A stretch of DNA of 15,388 nt. It comes from Acidiferrobacteraceae bacterium. GTDB lineage: Bacteria; Pseudomonadota; Gammaproteobacteria; Arenicellales; UBA868. Below the pieces are notes generated by a model. It did no database searches. It worked only from the letters and a program-made list of their open reading frames with translations, and had not been told where the DNA came from. The position numbers were made by a program, and so were the translations under genes. Of this stretch, positions 1 through 7,550 are shown one piece after another. The stretch covers positions 222,614-238,001 of the forward strand of contig PAUU01000010.1 of NCBI GenBank assembly GCA_002713825.1, read 5' to 3'. The first letter of the stretch is position 1. Each line of letters starts with the position of its first letter.

Positions 1-123
1 GATATCACCCGCAAGAGAAAGCTTCTGGAAAAACAAAAGGAAGGAAAAAAACGCATGAAACAAATCGGCTCTGTCTCAATTCCCCAGGAGGCTTTCCTGT
101 CCGTTCTAAAGGTAGGTGAGTAA
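1..123 (+). CDS. lepA: LepA (EF4) translation factor, C-terminal end only
   Basis: The window opens inside this gene; only the last 40 codons and the TAA stop are present. The translation contains [19 protein letters not shown] followed by a [10 protein letters not shown] segment. It closely matches the basic C-terminal tail of LepA/EF4, a ribosome-associated GTPase of about 600 residues whose tail binds the ribosome. The GTPase domains lie upstream of the window. The stop codon shares its last base with the lepB start (TAATG), which suggests translational coupling. LepA followed directly by LepB is the usual gammaproteobacterial order, which supports the call despite the short fragment. Confidence 0.93.
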   Translation, partial: DITRKRKLLEKQKEGKKRMKQIGSVSIPQEAFLSVLKVGE

Positions 124-905
124 TGGATTTTGAGTTCGCATTGTTTCTTGCGCTTCTCTTGGCGGGACTGATCATCCTCTGGGACCGGAGCATTGGGCGG
201 CCCAAACGCATCCGACAGAGTGAATCAGGCGTCACTTTGCGGATGCCGCTACTGGTCGAGTATTCCCGATCATTCTTCCCGGTCATCCTCGCAGTGTTCT
301 TGCTTCGGGCTTTCGTAGTCGAACCATTCCGTATTCCTTCCGGTTCAATGCTTCCCAGTCTTTTTATTGGCGACTTTATTCTGGTCTCCAAATCCAGCTA
401 TGGAGTTAAATTACCTGTACTCAAACATCAGATCATCCCAATCTCGACGCCCGAGCGTGGAGATGTCATGGTCTTCCGTTTTCCCCGCGACCCCAAGACC
501 AATTTCATCAAGCGGGTGATCGGCGCCCCTGGCGATGTAGTGAGCTATCACAACAAAAGACTGTCCATAAACGGCCAGCCCCTCCCTCTGGAATCGGTCG
601 AACTGGTCGACTGGCCTTCAAAAGATCAGGACAAACGGATCAAAACGTTCTTGGAAGGTATCGGCGAAGAAAACCACACCATCATGATTGACTCGAGGCG
701 ATCCTCTAGCTCCATACGAGTCAAAGTGCCTGCGGGACACTACTTCGTGATGGGAGATAACAGAGATCACAGCAATGACAGCCGGTACTGGGGTTTTGTG
801 CCAGAGGAGTTCGTTGTCGGCAAAGCATTCTTTATCTGGTTCAGTTGGGACAGTGCCGGTGGGGGCGGTGTGAACTGGGCCCGCATCGGTAACGTCATCG
901 AATAG
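123..905 (+). CDS. lepB: Signal peptidase I
   Basis: 260 residues. This is the inner-membrane serine protease that removes signal peptides from exported preproteins after Sec or Tat translocation. Two hydrophobic segments are visible (about residues 5-20 and 51-66), as expected for the gram-negative enzyme, with the catalytic domain on the periplasmic side. The nucleophile lies in PSGSM (Ser75), the general base in FIKRVIGAPGD (Lys130), and the conserved MGDNRDHSNDSRYWGFVP box spans residues 210-227. It is shorter than the 324-residue E. coli protein, but all catalytic boxes are present. The ATG overlaps the lepA stop by one base, and rnc begins 11 bp after the stop, so it is an internal operon gene. 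Confidence 0.97.
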   Translation: MDFEFALFLALLLAGLIILWDRSIGRPKRIRQSESGVTLRMPLLVEYSRSFFPVILAVFLLRAFVVEPFRIPSGSMLPSLFIGDFILVSKSSYGVKLPVLKHQIIPISTPERGDVMVFRFPRDPKTNFIKRVIGAPGDVVSYHNKRLSINGQPLPLESVELVDWPSKDQDKRIKTFLEGIGEENHTIMIDSRRSSSSIRVKVPAGHYFVMGDNRDHSNDSRYWGFVPEEFVVGKAFFIWFSWDSAGGGGVNWARIGNVIE

Positions 906-916
906 CGAGGTCTCAC

Positions 917-1585
917 TTGGGTGGCAACCTAGCAAAACGGATCGGCCATGATTTCTCCGATCCAAGCCTGCTCGAGGCAGCACTTCGGCATCGCAGCCTC
1001 GGGGCCCGGCATAACGAGCGCCTAGAGTTTCTGGGCGATAGCGTTTTGGGACTGGCTATCAGTGAAATGCTTTTCGCGAAATACCCGAGCGCATCTGAAG
1101 GCGAACTCACACAGTTGCGGGCCAGACTGGTCCGCCAGGCTACTCTCGCAACCGTCGCCCGAAGTATCGACTTGGGTCATGCGCTTCAACTCGGCCCTTC
1201 GGCAGGCCGCAGTGGAGGAAGCGACCGAACATCTATCTTGGCGGACGCCCTCGAGGCTATTATTGCCGCGATTTTTCTGGACGCAGGTTTCGAGGAAGCG
1301 AAAATAGCGACCCTAGGCCTCTTCAAAGATGAGATTCTAAAGCTGGACTCGGAAACGATTGAGAAAGATCCAAAAACCCAGCTTCAGGAGCTTCTTCAAT
1401 CCCAAGGTAATTGCCCTCCGAGCTATGAAGTGGTCTCCACCTCTGGCCAGCCGCACCAGCGGGAGTTCACCGTGCATTGCCGGTTCGACACACCTGAATC
1501 AATTACCGACGGCAGAGGTGCGAGCCGAAAATCTGCCGAGCAAGAAGCCGCCAGCAAGGCGCTCGAGAAAATCAGGAAAGAGTGA
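917..1585 (+). CDS. rnc: Ribonuclease III
   Basis: 222 residues. It cleaves double-stranded RNA, including rRNA precursors, and acts as a cytoplasmic dimer. The N-terminal nuclease domain carries the family signature NERLEFLGDSVL (residues 33-44), with metal-binding Glu37 and Asp41, and a second acidic pair in LADALEA (Asp110, Glu113). The C-terminal double-stranded-RNA-binding domain starts near DPKTQLQELL (about residue 151) and ends with the basic, alanine-rich helix typical of that fold. The chosen start is TTG at 917, preceded by a GAGG about 7 bases upstream. No in-frame ATG lies before the signature, so a non-ATG start is required. Era follows after 7 bp. Confidence 0.96.
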   Translation: MGGNLAKRIGHDFSDPSLLEAALRHRSLGARHNERLEFLGDSVLGLAISEMLFAKYPSASEGELTQLRARLVRQATLATVARSIDLGHALQLGPSAGRSGGSDRTSILADALEAIIAAIFLDAGFEEAKIATLGLFKDEILKLDSETIEKDPKTQLQELLQSQGNCPPSYEVVSTSGQPHQREFTVHCRFDTPESITDGRGASRKSAEQEAASKALEKIRKE

Positions 1586-1592
1586 GGACACT

Positions 1593-2492
1593 TTGACGAG
1601 TCAGAGGCACTTTGGCATGGTCTCACTTATTGGGAGGCCGAATGTAGGGAAGTCGAGTCTGTTGAATCGAATTCTTGGATCCAAGGTGTCCATTGTTTCC
1701 CGCCGCCCTCAGACCACGTGGCGCGAGATCGACGGCATTTACACGAACGACTCCGCGCAGATTGTGATCGTCGATAGCCCGGGGCTTCATAAAAGAAAAG
1801 AGCGCTTTCTGAGCAAGATCGCCAATCAGTCCGCCCGAGGTGCCGGGAGCGGCGCTGACATTATCTGTCAGGTAATCGATTCGCGGTATTGGCGAGACGA
1901 GGATGAGAATGTGCTGGAGCACTTCTCGGATCGAGAAGTTCCTTTGTGGCTTATCCTCAACAAGATTGATCTTTTTGCGTCATCAGACCAGATCCTTCCC
2001 CGTATCGAATCCGTGAGAGAGAAGTATGCCTGGGATCAGATCGTTCCCGTATCGGCCCGGTCAGGATACAACTGCGAGTACCTGGCCTCACTTCTGGGAC
2101 AGGCGGTACCTAAGGGTCAAGCCGGATATCCGTCCGAGACCTTAACAAACACCTCACCCAAATTCCTCGCAGCGGAGTTGATCCGCGAGCAGGTCTTTCG
2201 ACAAATGGGAGACGAGATACCCTATTGCACCGGAGTCGATCTCGCGGTGTTTAAACAACACTCCGATGGAACGATCGAGATAGACGCAGAGATCTTCTGT
2301 GAAACGGCCGGTCAGAAAGCGGCAATCATCGGATCACAGGGAACACGGCTCAAAAGTATCGGTAGCGCTGCGCGCAAACAGATCTCCCTTGTTTTTGACG
2401 CGCCTGTCCGACTGTCCCAGCGCGTCAAAGTCAAGAAAGGCTGGGCGAGCGACCGGCGGGTAATCGCCAGTCTAGGATACGGCCGCCGGTAG
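1593..2492 (+). CDS. era: GTPase Era
   Basis: 299 residues from a TTG start. Era binds the 3' end of 16S rNA precursors and assists 30S subunit assembly. The G domain shows G1 GRPNVGKS (residues 14-21), G3 DSPG (61-64), G4 NKID (123-126) and G5 SAR (154-156). The C-terminal KH RNA-binding domain includes GSQGTRLKSIG and ends in VKVKKGW. The reading frame is open back to 1359 inside rnc, but that extension is not Era-like. TTG at 1593 has a GAGG five bases upstream and gives a length close to the 301 residues of E. coli Era. ATG at 1617 would cut into the first beta strand. Overlap with rnc is thereby avoided. Confidence 0.95.
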   Translation: MTSQRHFGMVSLIGRPNVGKSSLLNRILGSKVSIVSRRPQTTWREIDGIYTNDSAQIVIVDSPGLHKRKERFLSKIANQSARGAGSGADIICQVIDSRYWRDEDENVLEHFSDREVPLWLILNKIDLFASSDQILPRIESVREKYAWDQIVPVSARSGYNCEYLASLLGQAVPKGQAGYPSETLTNTSPKFLAAELIREQVFRQMGDEIPYCTGVDLAVFKQHSDGTIEIDAEIFCETAGQKAAIIGSQGTRLKSIGSAARKQISLVFDAPVRLSQRVKVKKGWASDRRVIASLGYGRR

Positions 2493-2503
2493 GCGGACTG
2501 CGA

Positions 2504-3271
2504 ATGAGCCAAGTTCGCGTCAAAGGTGAGCCAGGGTTCGTACTGCACTGGAGACCTTACTCTGAGTCGAGCCTTCTTTTGGAACTGTATTCCAGAAGCT
2601 TCGGGAGGATCACGGCAATCGCAAAAGGGGCGAGAGGAAAAAAATCTCCTTACCGAGGAACGCTGCGGCCTTTTGCGCTCATCACGCTTGGATGGTCGGG
2701 AAAAGGGGAGGTGAAGACGCTGACGCAAGGAGAGTGGGGAGGGCCCGGTGCAGCCTTGGCAGGATCAGGGCTTTTTTGTGGTTTTTATCTGAACGAACTG
2801 CTTATCAAATTTCTCCATCGCTACGATCCCCATGAGCGACTGTTTGACCGCTACTGGCAATGCATACACGAGCTGCTAAACGAAAGTAACCAGGAATCGG
2901 CTTTGCGCTATTTCGAGAAGGTATTGTTGGAAGAAATCGGCTACGGCCTTCAGCTCGAACATGATCAGACAAGTGGGGAGCAAATTCTGGCCGCCAGTCG
3001 CTATCGTTACCAGCCAGGAGTTGGTGCGTTTGTTGAGCAAGCGGATGACCAGAGCGGAATTAGAATTCACGGGGAGTCACTGATCGCATTGCGGGCCGAA
3101 TCGCCGCTTAGTCGGCGTAGTCAAAGAGAAGTGAAGCAGCTTCATCGTGCGATCTTTCACAACCTCCTGGAAGGCCGAACACTGGTTTCACGCTCGGTAT
3201 ACTCTCAGTTGTACACGATTGATCCCGGCGCGGACGCCAATCTAGGCGCGCCTCAATCCACCCCTCATTGA
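2504..3271 (+). CDS. recO: DNA repair protein RecO
   Basis: 255 residues. RecO works with RecR and RecF to load RecA onto SSB-coated single-stranded DNA and anneals complementary strands. The N-terminal OB-fold region is recognisable by [20 protein letters not shown], then [19 protein letters not shown] and [18 protein letters not shown] helical middle region follows, with the family pattern [24 protein letters not shown] and [18 protein letters not shown]. The ATG lies 11 bp after the era stop without a strong Shine-Dalgarno, so coupling to era translation is likely. The era-recO-pdxJ order is conserved in gammaproteobacteria and supports the call. Confidence 0.95.
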   Translation: MSQVRVKGEPGFVLHWRPYSESSLLLELYSRSFGRITAIAKGARGKKSPYRGTLRPFALITLGWSGKGEVKTLTQGEWGGPGAALAGSGLFCGFYLNELLIKFLHRYDPHERLFDRYWQCIHELLNESNQESALRYFEKVLLEEIGYGLQLEHDQTSGEQILAASRYRYQPGVGAFVEQADDQSGIRIHGESLIALRAESPLSRRSQREVKQLHRAIFHNLLEGRTLVSRSVYSQLYTIDPGADANLGAPQSTPH

Positions 3272-3287
3272 TTCCAAAGGAAGACAG

Positions 3288-4010
3288 ATGGATCTAGGTA
3301 TAAATATCGATCATGTTGCAACCCTTCGCCAAGCCCGAGGGACTGTCTACCCAGATCCGACCGAAGCCGTTCGGGTATGTGAGGCAAACGGTGCCGATCT
3401 CATTACCCTCCATCTCAGGGAAGATCGGCGTCATATTCAGGATTCAGATGTATTTCAGATCCGCGAGGTGATCACAACGCGGATGAACCTTGAAATGGCA
3501 GTTACAGAAGAAATGGGCGCTATTGCCCGCCAGGTTCAACCCCAGGACGTTTGCTTGGTTCCTGAAAAACGTGAAGAACTCACCACCGAAGGGGGGTTGG
3601 ACGTGTCTGGGCAACAGAAAAGATTAGCAGGCTTCGTGCAGGGGTTGGAATCGTACGGTATTCGGGTTTCCCTGTTTATTGATCCTGATCCTGCCCAAAT
3701 CAAAGCCAGCGCTAATGTTGGTGCGAGCGCGATAGAACTGCACACAGGTGTTTATGCCGAAGCCGGTGACGATAGCTGGGCAAAGACCGAGCTTACTCGG
3801 CTAAGCGCCGCGAGAGACCTCGGGGAGTCATTGGGATTGCGGGTTAACGCGGGACATGGTCTTCATTACGGAAATGTCGAACCGATTGCCGCAATGCCGG
3901 GAATCGCCGAACTCAACATTGGGCACGCAATAATCGCGCGTGCTGTTTTTTCTGGATTAGCAGATGCGGTTCGGGAGATGCGAGACTTGATGAGCCAGGC
4001 CGTTAATTGA
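3288..4010 (+). CDS. pdxJ: Pyridoxine 5'-phosphate synthase
   Basis: 240 residues. It condenses 1-deoxy-D-xylulose 5-phosphate with 3-amino-2-oxopropyl phosphate to give pyridoxine 5'-phosphate, the ring-closing step of the DXP-dependent vitamin B6 pathway. It is a TIM barrel carrying the nearly invariant segments [73 protein letters not shown] and [13 protein letters not shown]. The ATG is preceded by AAGGAAG about 7 bases upstream. In many gammaproteobacteria acpS follows pdxJ. Here the next gene is instead yggX on the opposite strand, with one base between the two stops. Confidence 0.97.
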   Translation: MDLGINIDHVATLRQARGTVYPDPTEAVRVCEANGADLITLHLREDRRHIQDSDVFQIREVITTRMNLEMAVTEEMGAIARQVQPQDVCLVPEKREELTTEGGLDVSGQQKRLAGFVQGLESYGIRVSLFIDPDPAQIKASANVGASAIELHTGVYAEAGDDSWAKTELTRLSAARDLGESLGLRVNAGHGLHYGNVEPIAAMPGIAELNIGHAIIARAVFSGLADAVREMRDLMSQAVN

Positions 4011-4011
4011 T

Positions 4012-4287
4012 TTACTTCTTTCGCGGGGCAAAGCCTTGAGGGATTGAGCCTAAATCTCCCTCCTCAAATAAAAAACCCAGCATGTGCTGCTCGAGCAGTT
4101 CAATGGCCTGAGCGTCCGCTGTGCTAAGTTGATTCTCGTTAATGATGAGCACCTGCCTTTGCAGCCATTGTTGCCAACCCTCCGCCGAAACATTTTCAAA
4201 TATCCGTTGGCCCAATTCTCCCGGGTAGGGCGGGCTCTCTAGACCATCCGCCTCCTCTTTTAAGACCGTGCAGTTGACTCGTCTCAT
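4012..4287 (-). CDS. yggX: Fe(2+)-trafficking / oxidative-damage protection protein (YggX family)
   Basis: 91 residues, the usual family length. YggX proteins are small cytoplasmic proteins linked to iron handling and protection of Fe-S clusters from oxidants. The start RRVNCTVLKEEADGLE carries the conserved early Cys, followed by YPGELGQRI, a WQQWLQRQ helix, the LINEN-type segment and a LLEQHMLGFLFE helix, all diagnostic. ATG at 4287 is chosen because the family begins M-x-R-x-x-x-C. A TTG at 4305 would add six atypical residues. A GAGG lies about 12 bases upstream, rather far. It is divergent from the Fe-S carrier gene at 4403 across 115 bp, a sensible pairing of Fe-S functions, but I see no convincing promoter or IscR/Fur site there. 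Confidence 0.94.
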   Translation of the reverse strand: MRRVNCTVLKEEADGLESPPYPGELGQRIFENVSAEGWQQWLQRQVLIINENQLSTADAQAIELLEQHMLGFLFEEGDLGSIPQGFAPRKK

Positions 4288-4402
4288 GGTAAAATGATGC
4301 CTCAACTTCCTAAGAGTTACGCCTTAATCGGGACAGATACTTCTCCCCCTGATCCCTAGGGCTTGATCTTAATTTTACAGGCAAAACTACCAGGATGGTG
4401 TT

Positions 4403-4780
4403 ATGACCGAATCAAATGATGCACTCCAAACCCCGTCGAATTCCGGCATTTCGGTTACGGCCTCAGCAAAGGCCAAGATCGCGGAGTTACTTTCCGGAGC
4501 GGATGAATCCCACAGCGCGGTTCGAGTTTTCGTCAGCGGAGGTGGCTGCGGCGGTATGAGTTATGGGATGACTTTTGCTGAATCGGTGTCCGAAAAAGAC
4601 CACCTCTTGAACGATGACTCCGGTTTTGCCCTGACCATTGATCCTGTTGCATTTTCTTATCTTCAGGGCGCCGAGGTTGACTTTCAGGACAGCGATGTCA
4701 ACGCAACGTTTGTGTTTAATAACGTTTTTCAAGCCGTTGGCGGAAGTGGGGCCTGCTCTGGCTGCGGCGGGGCAGGCTGA
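4403..4780 (+). CDS. A-type iron-sulfur cluster carrier (IscA/ErpA/HesB family)
   Basis: 125 residues. Proteins of this family receive Fe-S clusters from the scaffold and pass them to apo-enzymes as dimers. The sequence shows the HesB fold: ISVTASAKAKIAELL, then RVFVSGGGCGGMSYGMTF with the first ligand Cys49, then ALTIDPVAFSYLQGAEVDF. The normal family ending supplies two cysteines as C-G-C. Here the tail is GACSGCGGAG, giving Cys118 and Cys121 in a C-x-x-C arrangement without the usual C-G-C-G-x-S-F. The first 14 residues are a polar extension. The ATG has an AGGA about 8 bases upstream. I leave the symbol empty because ErpA and IscA cannot be separated with this altered tail. Confidence 0.88.
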   Translation: MTESNDALQTPSNSGISVTASAKAKIAELLSGADESHSAVRVFVSGGGCGGMSYGMTFAESVSEKDHLLNDDSGFALTIDPVAFSYLQGAEVDFQDSDVNATFVFNNVFQAVGGSGACSGCGGAG

Positions 4781-4856
4781 GTCGATTTCATCGCACACGC
4801 AGCACCCATAGCGAAATAGGCGCCCCCAGCTAGGCCAGAGCGCCACCGGAGTATGA

Positions 4857-6098
4857 ATGCCGTCTCTACCGCGGGTTCTCCTGGTCGCACCAGATCGAAG
4901 TTACCGCACTGGCGCCTATGTTCGCGCTGCGGCCGAGCTCAGGATTGAGCTGACCGTTGCTTCCTGGGGTCGACATCCTCTCGCTATCGACTCAAACGGT
5001 ATCCGCCTGGATTCCGAGTCCGTAGATCACGCATTCGCGCAGATTCAAAAAGCTGCGGCACAAAAACCGTTTTCTGCTGTGATAGCGACCGACGATGTCA
5101 CGGTCCCACTGGTAAAGGGTATCTCCGAAAAACTAGGCCTGCCTACAAACAGTTCGCGTGCATTGCGCGCTAGCACCGATAAAGCGGCTTTTCGGACCGC
5201 CTGCTTCGAACAAGGTCTCCCTTCGCCCGCGTTTTTCGTCGTTCGCGCCGGGGAGCCGGTCGACCCATCCTTTGAGAGAGTCGGTTTCCCCTGTGTCGCA
5301 AAACCTCTTTCTCTTTCGGCAAGTCGGGGAGTTATTCGGTGCGACACCCGGGAGGAACTGCTGAGCGCGGTTGTAAGAATTCGCCAACTGCTGGTTCAGG
5401 AAAACTCAGAAGCGGGGCAAGAGATTCTGGTCGAGGAATACCTTCCAGGGAACGAATATTCCGTTGAGGCCCTGTTGCATGATTCCCAACTGGAGATCCT
5501 TGCGATTTTTGAAAAACCGGACCCCATGACCGGGCCATTTTTTGAAGAGACGATTTATGTGACGCCACCACAGCTTGACACGCCCACGTTGGCCTCCATC
5601 AAGACCACCTTAAATACAATGGCAGTCGCTTTGGAATTTCGGGAAGGCCCGTTGCATGCTGAAGTCCGAATTTCCGAAGGGGGCATATTTTTTATCGAGG
5701 TTGCCAGCCGGACGATCGGGGGGCGATGTGGCAAGGTGATCAAGTTCCTCACGGGTGCTTCGCTTGAGACCTGGGTGTTGGCGAACGCCGTGAGGCAGTC
5801 GATTACGCCAAGAGAAACCTCTGACGCTTTTGGCGTCATGATGATTCCAGTGTCTCAAGCAGGCGTCTTAAGAAGGGTGGAGGGAATCACCAATGCGCGG
5901 AAAGTGCAGGGGATTGTTTCCGTCGAGGTAGATGCTCGAGAAGGTCAAAAATTGACCCCTTGGCCGGAGGGCGGTCCCTATCCTGGCTTTATTTTCAGCC
6001 GAGGTAGTAACGCGATGGAAGCGGCGTCCGCTCTTCGAGCGGCACACGAAGAACTTGTTTTTGTCACGGCGCCAGAGTTTTCGGTCAAAGTCGCCTGA
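4857..6098 (+). CDS. ATP-grasp domain ligase, substrate unknown
   Basis: 413 residues. ATP-grasp ligases join a carboxylate to an amine or thiol through an acyl-phosphate. An N-terminal pre-ATP-grasp region (about 1-105) precedes the ATP-binding lobes: STDKAAFR (Lys109), FPCVAKPLSLSASRGV (Lys149 and a glycine/serine-rich loop), and ILVEEYLPGNEYSVEAL with the nucleotide-contacting glutamates near 193. The metal site is FFIEVASRTIGG (Glu281, Arg285). The last ~110 residues resemble the C-terminal domain of L-amino-acid ligases (LAL_C2-like), including GVLRRVEG and PGFIFSRG. It is not PurK, PurT, DdlB or carbamoyl-phosphate synthase. It lies 76 bp after the Fe-S carrier and 223 bp before the importer, same strand. 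The dipeptide or amide-forming role is inferred. Confidence 0.82.
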   Translation: MPSLPRVLLVAPDRSYRTGAYVRAAAELRIELTVASWGRHPLAIDSNGIRLDSESVDHAFAQIQKAAAQKPFSAVIATDDVTVPLVKGISEKLGLPTNSSRALRASTDKAAFRTACFEQGLPSPAFFVVRAGEPVDPSFERVGFPCVAKPLSLSASRGVIRCDTREELLSAVVRIRQLLVQENSEAGQEILVEEYLPGNEYSVEALLHDSQLEILAIFEKPDPMTGPFFEETIYVTPPQLDTPTLASIKTTLNTMAVALEFREGPLHAEVRISEGGIFFIEVASRTIGGRCGKVIKFLTGASLETWVLANAVRQSITPRETSDAFGVMMIPVSQAGVLRRVEGITNARKVQGIVSVEVDAREGQKLTPWPEGGPYPGFIFSRGSNAMEAASALRAAHEELVFVTAPEFSVKVA

Positions 6099-6321
6099 GG
6101 AATGCGCCGCCGGAGAGTTTCGAGTATCTATGGGCTTGAGGCATATTTGCCTGATCGCATCGCGAAGAAGCAACAAAATCTCGGCAAAGGACACTAAATT
6201 GGGATTTTGCTGGCATCGGGAACTTTTCTTAGACCCGGTGGTGTGTCACTATTGCTCTACCTGACTATGCGCATCGGCGCCTTGGCTCAGACTTTGTTTT
6301 TTTAATATACGGAGGTTTTTC

Positions 6322-7506
6322 ATGAGGAAAATATTCTTGGCGCTGATTTCAAGCGCACTGCTTAGCGGTACTGCTCTCGCTGAAGAAGTGAAGATCGGTA
6401 TCATCCTCGGGTTCACGGGGCCCATCGAGTCCCTTACTCCCGATATGGGCGCTGGGGCCGAACTGGCAATTGCTGAGGTCAATGGCGGGAGTGCATTGCT
6501 CGGCGGTGCGTCCGTCTCTGGCGTTAGAGCAGACTCGACCTGTATCGATTCGGCAGCCGCGCAGGCAGCAGCAGAACGCCTGATTACTTCGGACAAGGTC
6601 AATGCCATCATGGGCGCGGACTGTTCCGGCGTGACAGGTGCTATCTTGGCCAACGTGGCGGTCCCGAATGGCGTAGTCATGATTTCGCCGTCTGCGACAT
6701 CCCCTGGCCTGTCGACCGCAGAGGACGATGGCCTCTTTTTCCGTACGGCCCCGTCGGATGCCCGACAGGGACAAGTCGTGGCCGACATTCTGATGGACCA
6801 GGGCTACAAGTCTGCTGCACTAACCTACACTAATAACGACTACGGCAAAGGTTTGGCCGACAGCATCGAAAGCAACTTCACGGCGAGCGGCGGCACGATT
6901 ACCATCAATGCCGGGCATGAGGAAGGCAAGGGCGACTACAGCGCTGAGGTCGCGGCCTTGGCGCAGGCAGGGGGCGATATTCTCATTGTGGCTGGGTACC
7001 TGGATCAGGGCGGTAAAGCCATCATCCAAGGATCTTTAGATACGGGGGCGTTCGACGTCTTCTATTTGCCCGATGGCATGATCGGGGACTCGCTGCCTGC
7101 GGCAATTGGCTCCAGTCTGGACGGCTCAATTGGTGCTGTGCCGGGAACCGACAGTCCAGGCGCCTCGATGTTCGTAGAGTTGGCATCTGCCGCCGGCTTT
7201 AAGGGTGACGGGCCTTTTGCGCCGGAATCCTATGATGCAGCTGCTTTGATCATGCTCGCCATGCAGGCCGCCGGGTCAAGCAACAGTCAGGACTTCAAAG
7301 CGAAGGTGATGGAAGTCGCAAACGCGCCGGGAAAGAAGGTCTATCCTGGTGACCTCAACGCAGCGCTTAAGTACATCGCAAACGGCGGTGACGTTGACTA
7401 CGTCGGTGCCTCTGCGGTAGAACTTATTGGTCCTGGAGAGTCGGCCGGCAGTTACCGGGAGATTCTTGTTGACGGGGGCAAGAACACCACAGTCGGATAC
7501 CGCTAG
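6322..7506 (+). CDS. ABC importer periplasmic substrate-binding protein (LivK/HAAT type)
   Basis: 394 residues. It begins with a Sec signal peptide: MRK, a hydrophobic core, and a likely cleavage after ALA at residue 20. The mature protein has the type-I periplasmic binding fold of branched-chain amino acid, amide and aromatic acid receptors: VKIGIILGFTGPIESLTPDM, a paired-cysteine region (STCIDSAAAQ and GADCSGV), VMISPSATSPGL and YTNNDYGKGLADS. The SATSPGL segment sits where this family binds the ligand carboxylate and ammonium groups. GGAGG lies about 7 bases before the ATG. It is followed by a strong terminator and then the four remaining importer genes. The exact ligand cannot be read from sequence; the Liv name describes fold and operon only. 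Confidence 0.93.
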   Translation: MRKIFLALISSALLSGTALAEEVKIGIILGFTGPIESLTPDMGAGAELAIAEVNGGSALLGGASVSGVRADSTCIDSAAAQAAAERLITSDKVNAIMGADCSGVTGAILANVAVPNGVVMISPSATSPGLSTAEDDGLFFRTAPSDARQGQVVADILMDQGYKSAALTYTNNDYGKGLADSIESNFTASGGTITINAGHEEGKGDYSAEVAALAQAGGDILIVAGYLDQGGKAIIQGSLDTGAFDVFYLPDGMIGDSLPAAIGSSLDGSIGAVPGTDSPGASMFVELASAAGFKGDGPFAPESYDAAALIMLAMQAAGSSNSQDFKAKVMEVANAPGKKVYPGDLNAALKYIANGGDVDYVGASAVELIGPGESAGSYREILVDGGKNTTVGYR

Positions 7507-7516
7507 ACGTCTAGCG
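7501..7516. repeat. 16-bp perfect palindrome over the binding-protein stop codon
   Basis: CGCTAGACGTCTAGCG reads identically on both strands. It includes the TAG stop (7504-7506) of the binding-protein gene and ends one base before the terminator stem. It could extend the 3' RNA structure of that mRNA or be a protein-binding site; neither is shown. Confidence 0.75.
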
Positions 7517-7517
7517 A

Positions 7518-7550
7518 ACGGCCCGGGGATTACCCGGGCCGTTTTTTTTT
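7518..7550 (+). terminator. Rho-independent terminator between binding protein and importer ATPase genes
   Basis: A perfect 10-bp stem, ACGGCCCGGG (7518-7527) with CCCGGGCCGT (7533-7542), encloses a five-base loop. The T run continues to 7550. This is a textbook intrinsic terminator just after the binding-protein stop. It should make the periplasmic component far more abundant than the membrane and ATPase subunits, with limited read-through into 7549-11379. The usual alternative is an undetected promoter for the downstream genes, but none is obvious in the very short gap. Confidence 0.93.

Noticed and set aside
618..983. Antisense open frames across lepB, era, recO, the ATP-grasp gene and the importer genes
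   Set aside because: They lie opposite well-supported genes, have no recognisable family motifs or ribosome sites, and are explained by codon bias of the real genes.
1359..1592. Open N-terminal extension of the Era frame inside rnc
   Set aside because: It overlaps rnc in another frame, is not Era-like, and a TTG start with GAGG at 1593 gives the normal Era length.
6136..6155. Short AGGCA/TGCCT hairpin after the ATP-grasp gene
   Set aside because: Only five base pairs and no T-run, so not a credible terminator.
6282..6308. Possible promoter TTGGCT / TAATAT before the binding-protein gene
   Set aside because: The spacer is 15 bp and the predicted start would fall on or after the GGAGG ribosome site, leaving no usable leader. 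The 6099-6321 gap otherwise shows no gene or terminator that I can support.
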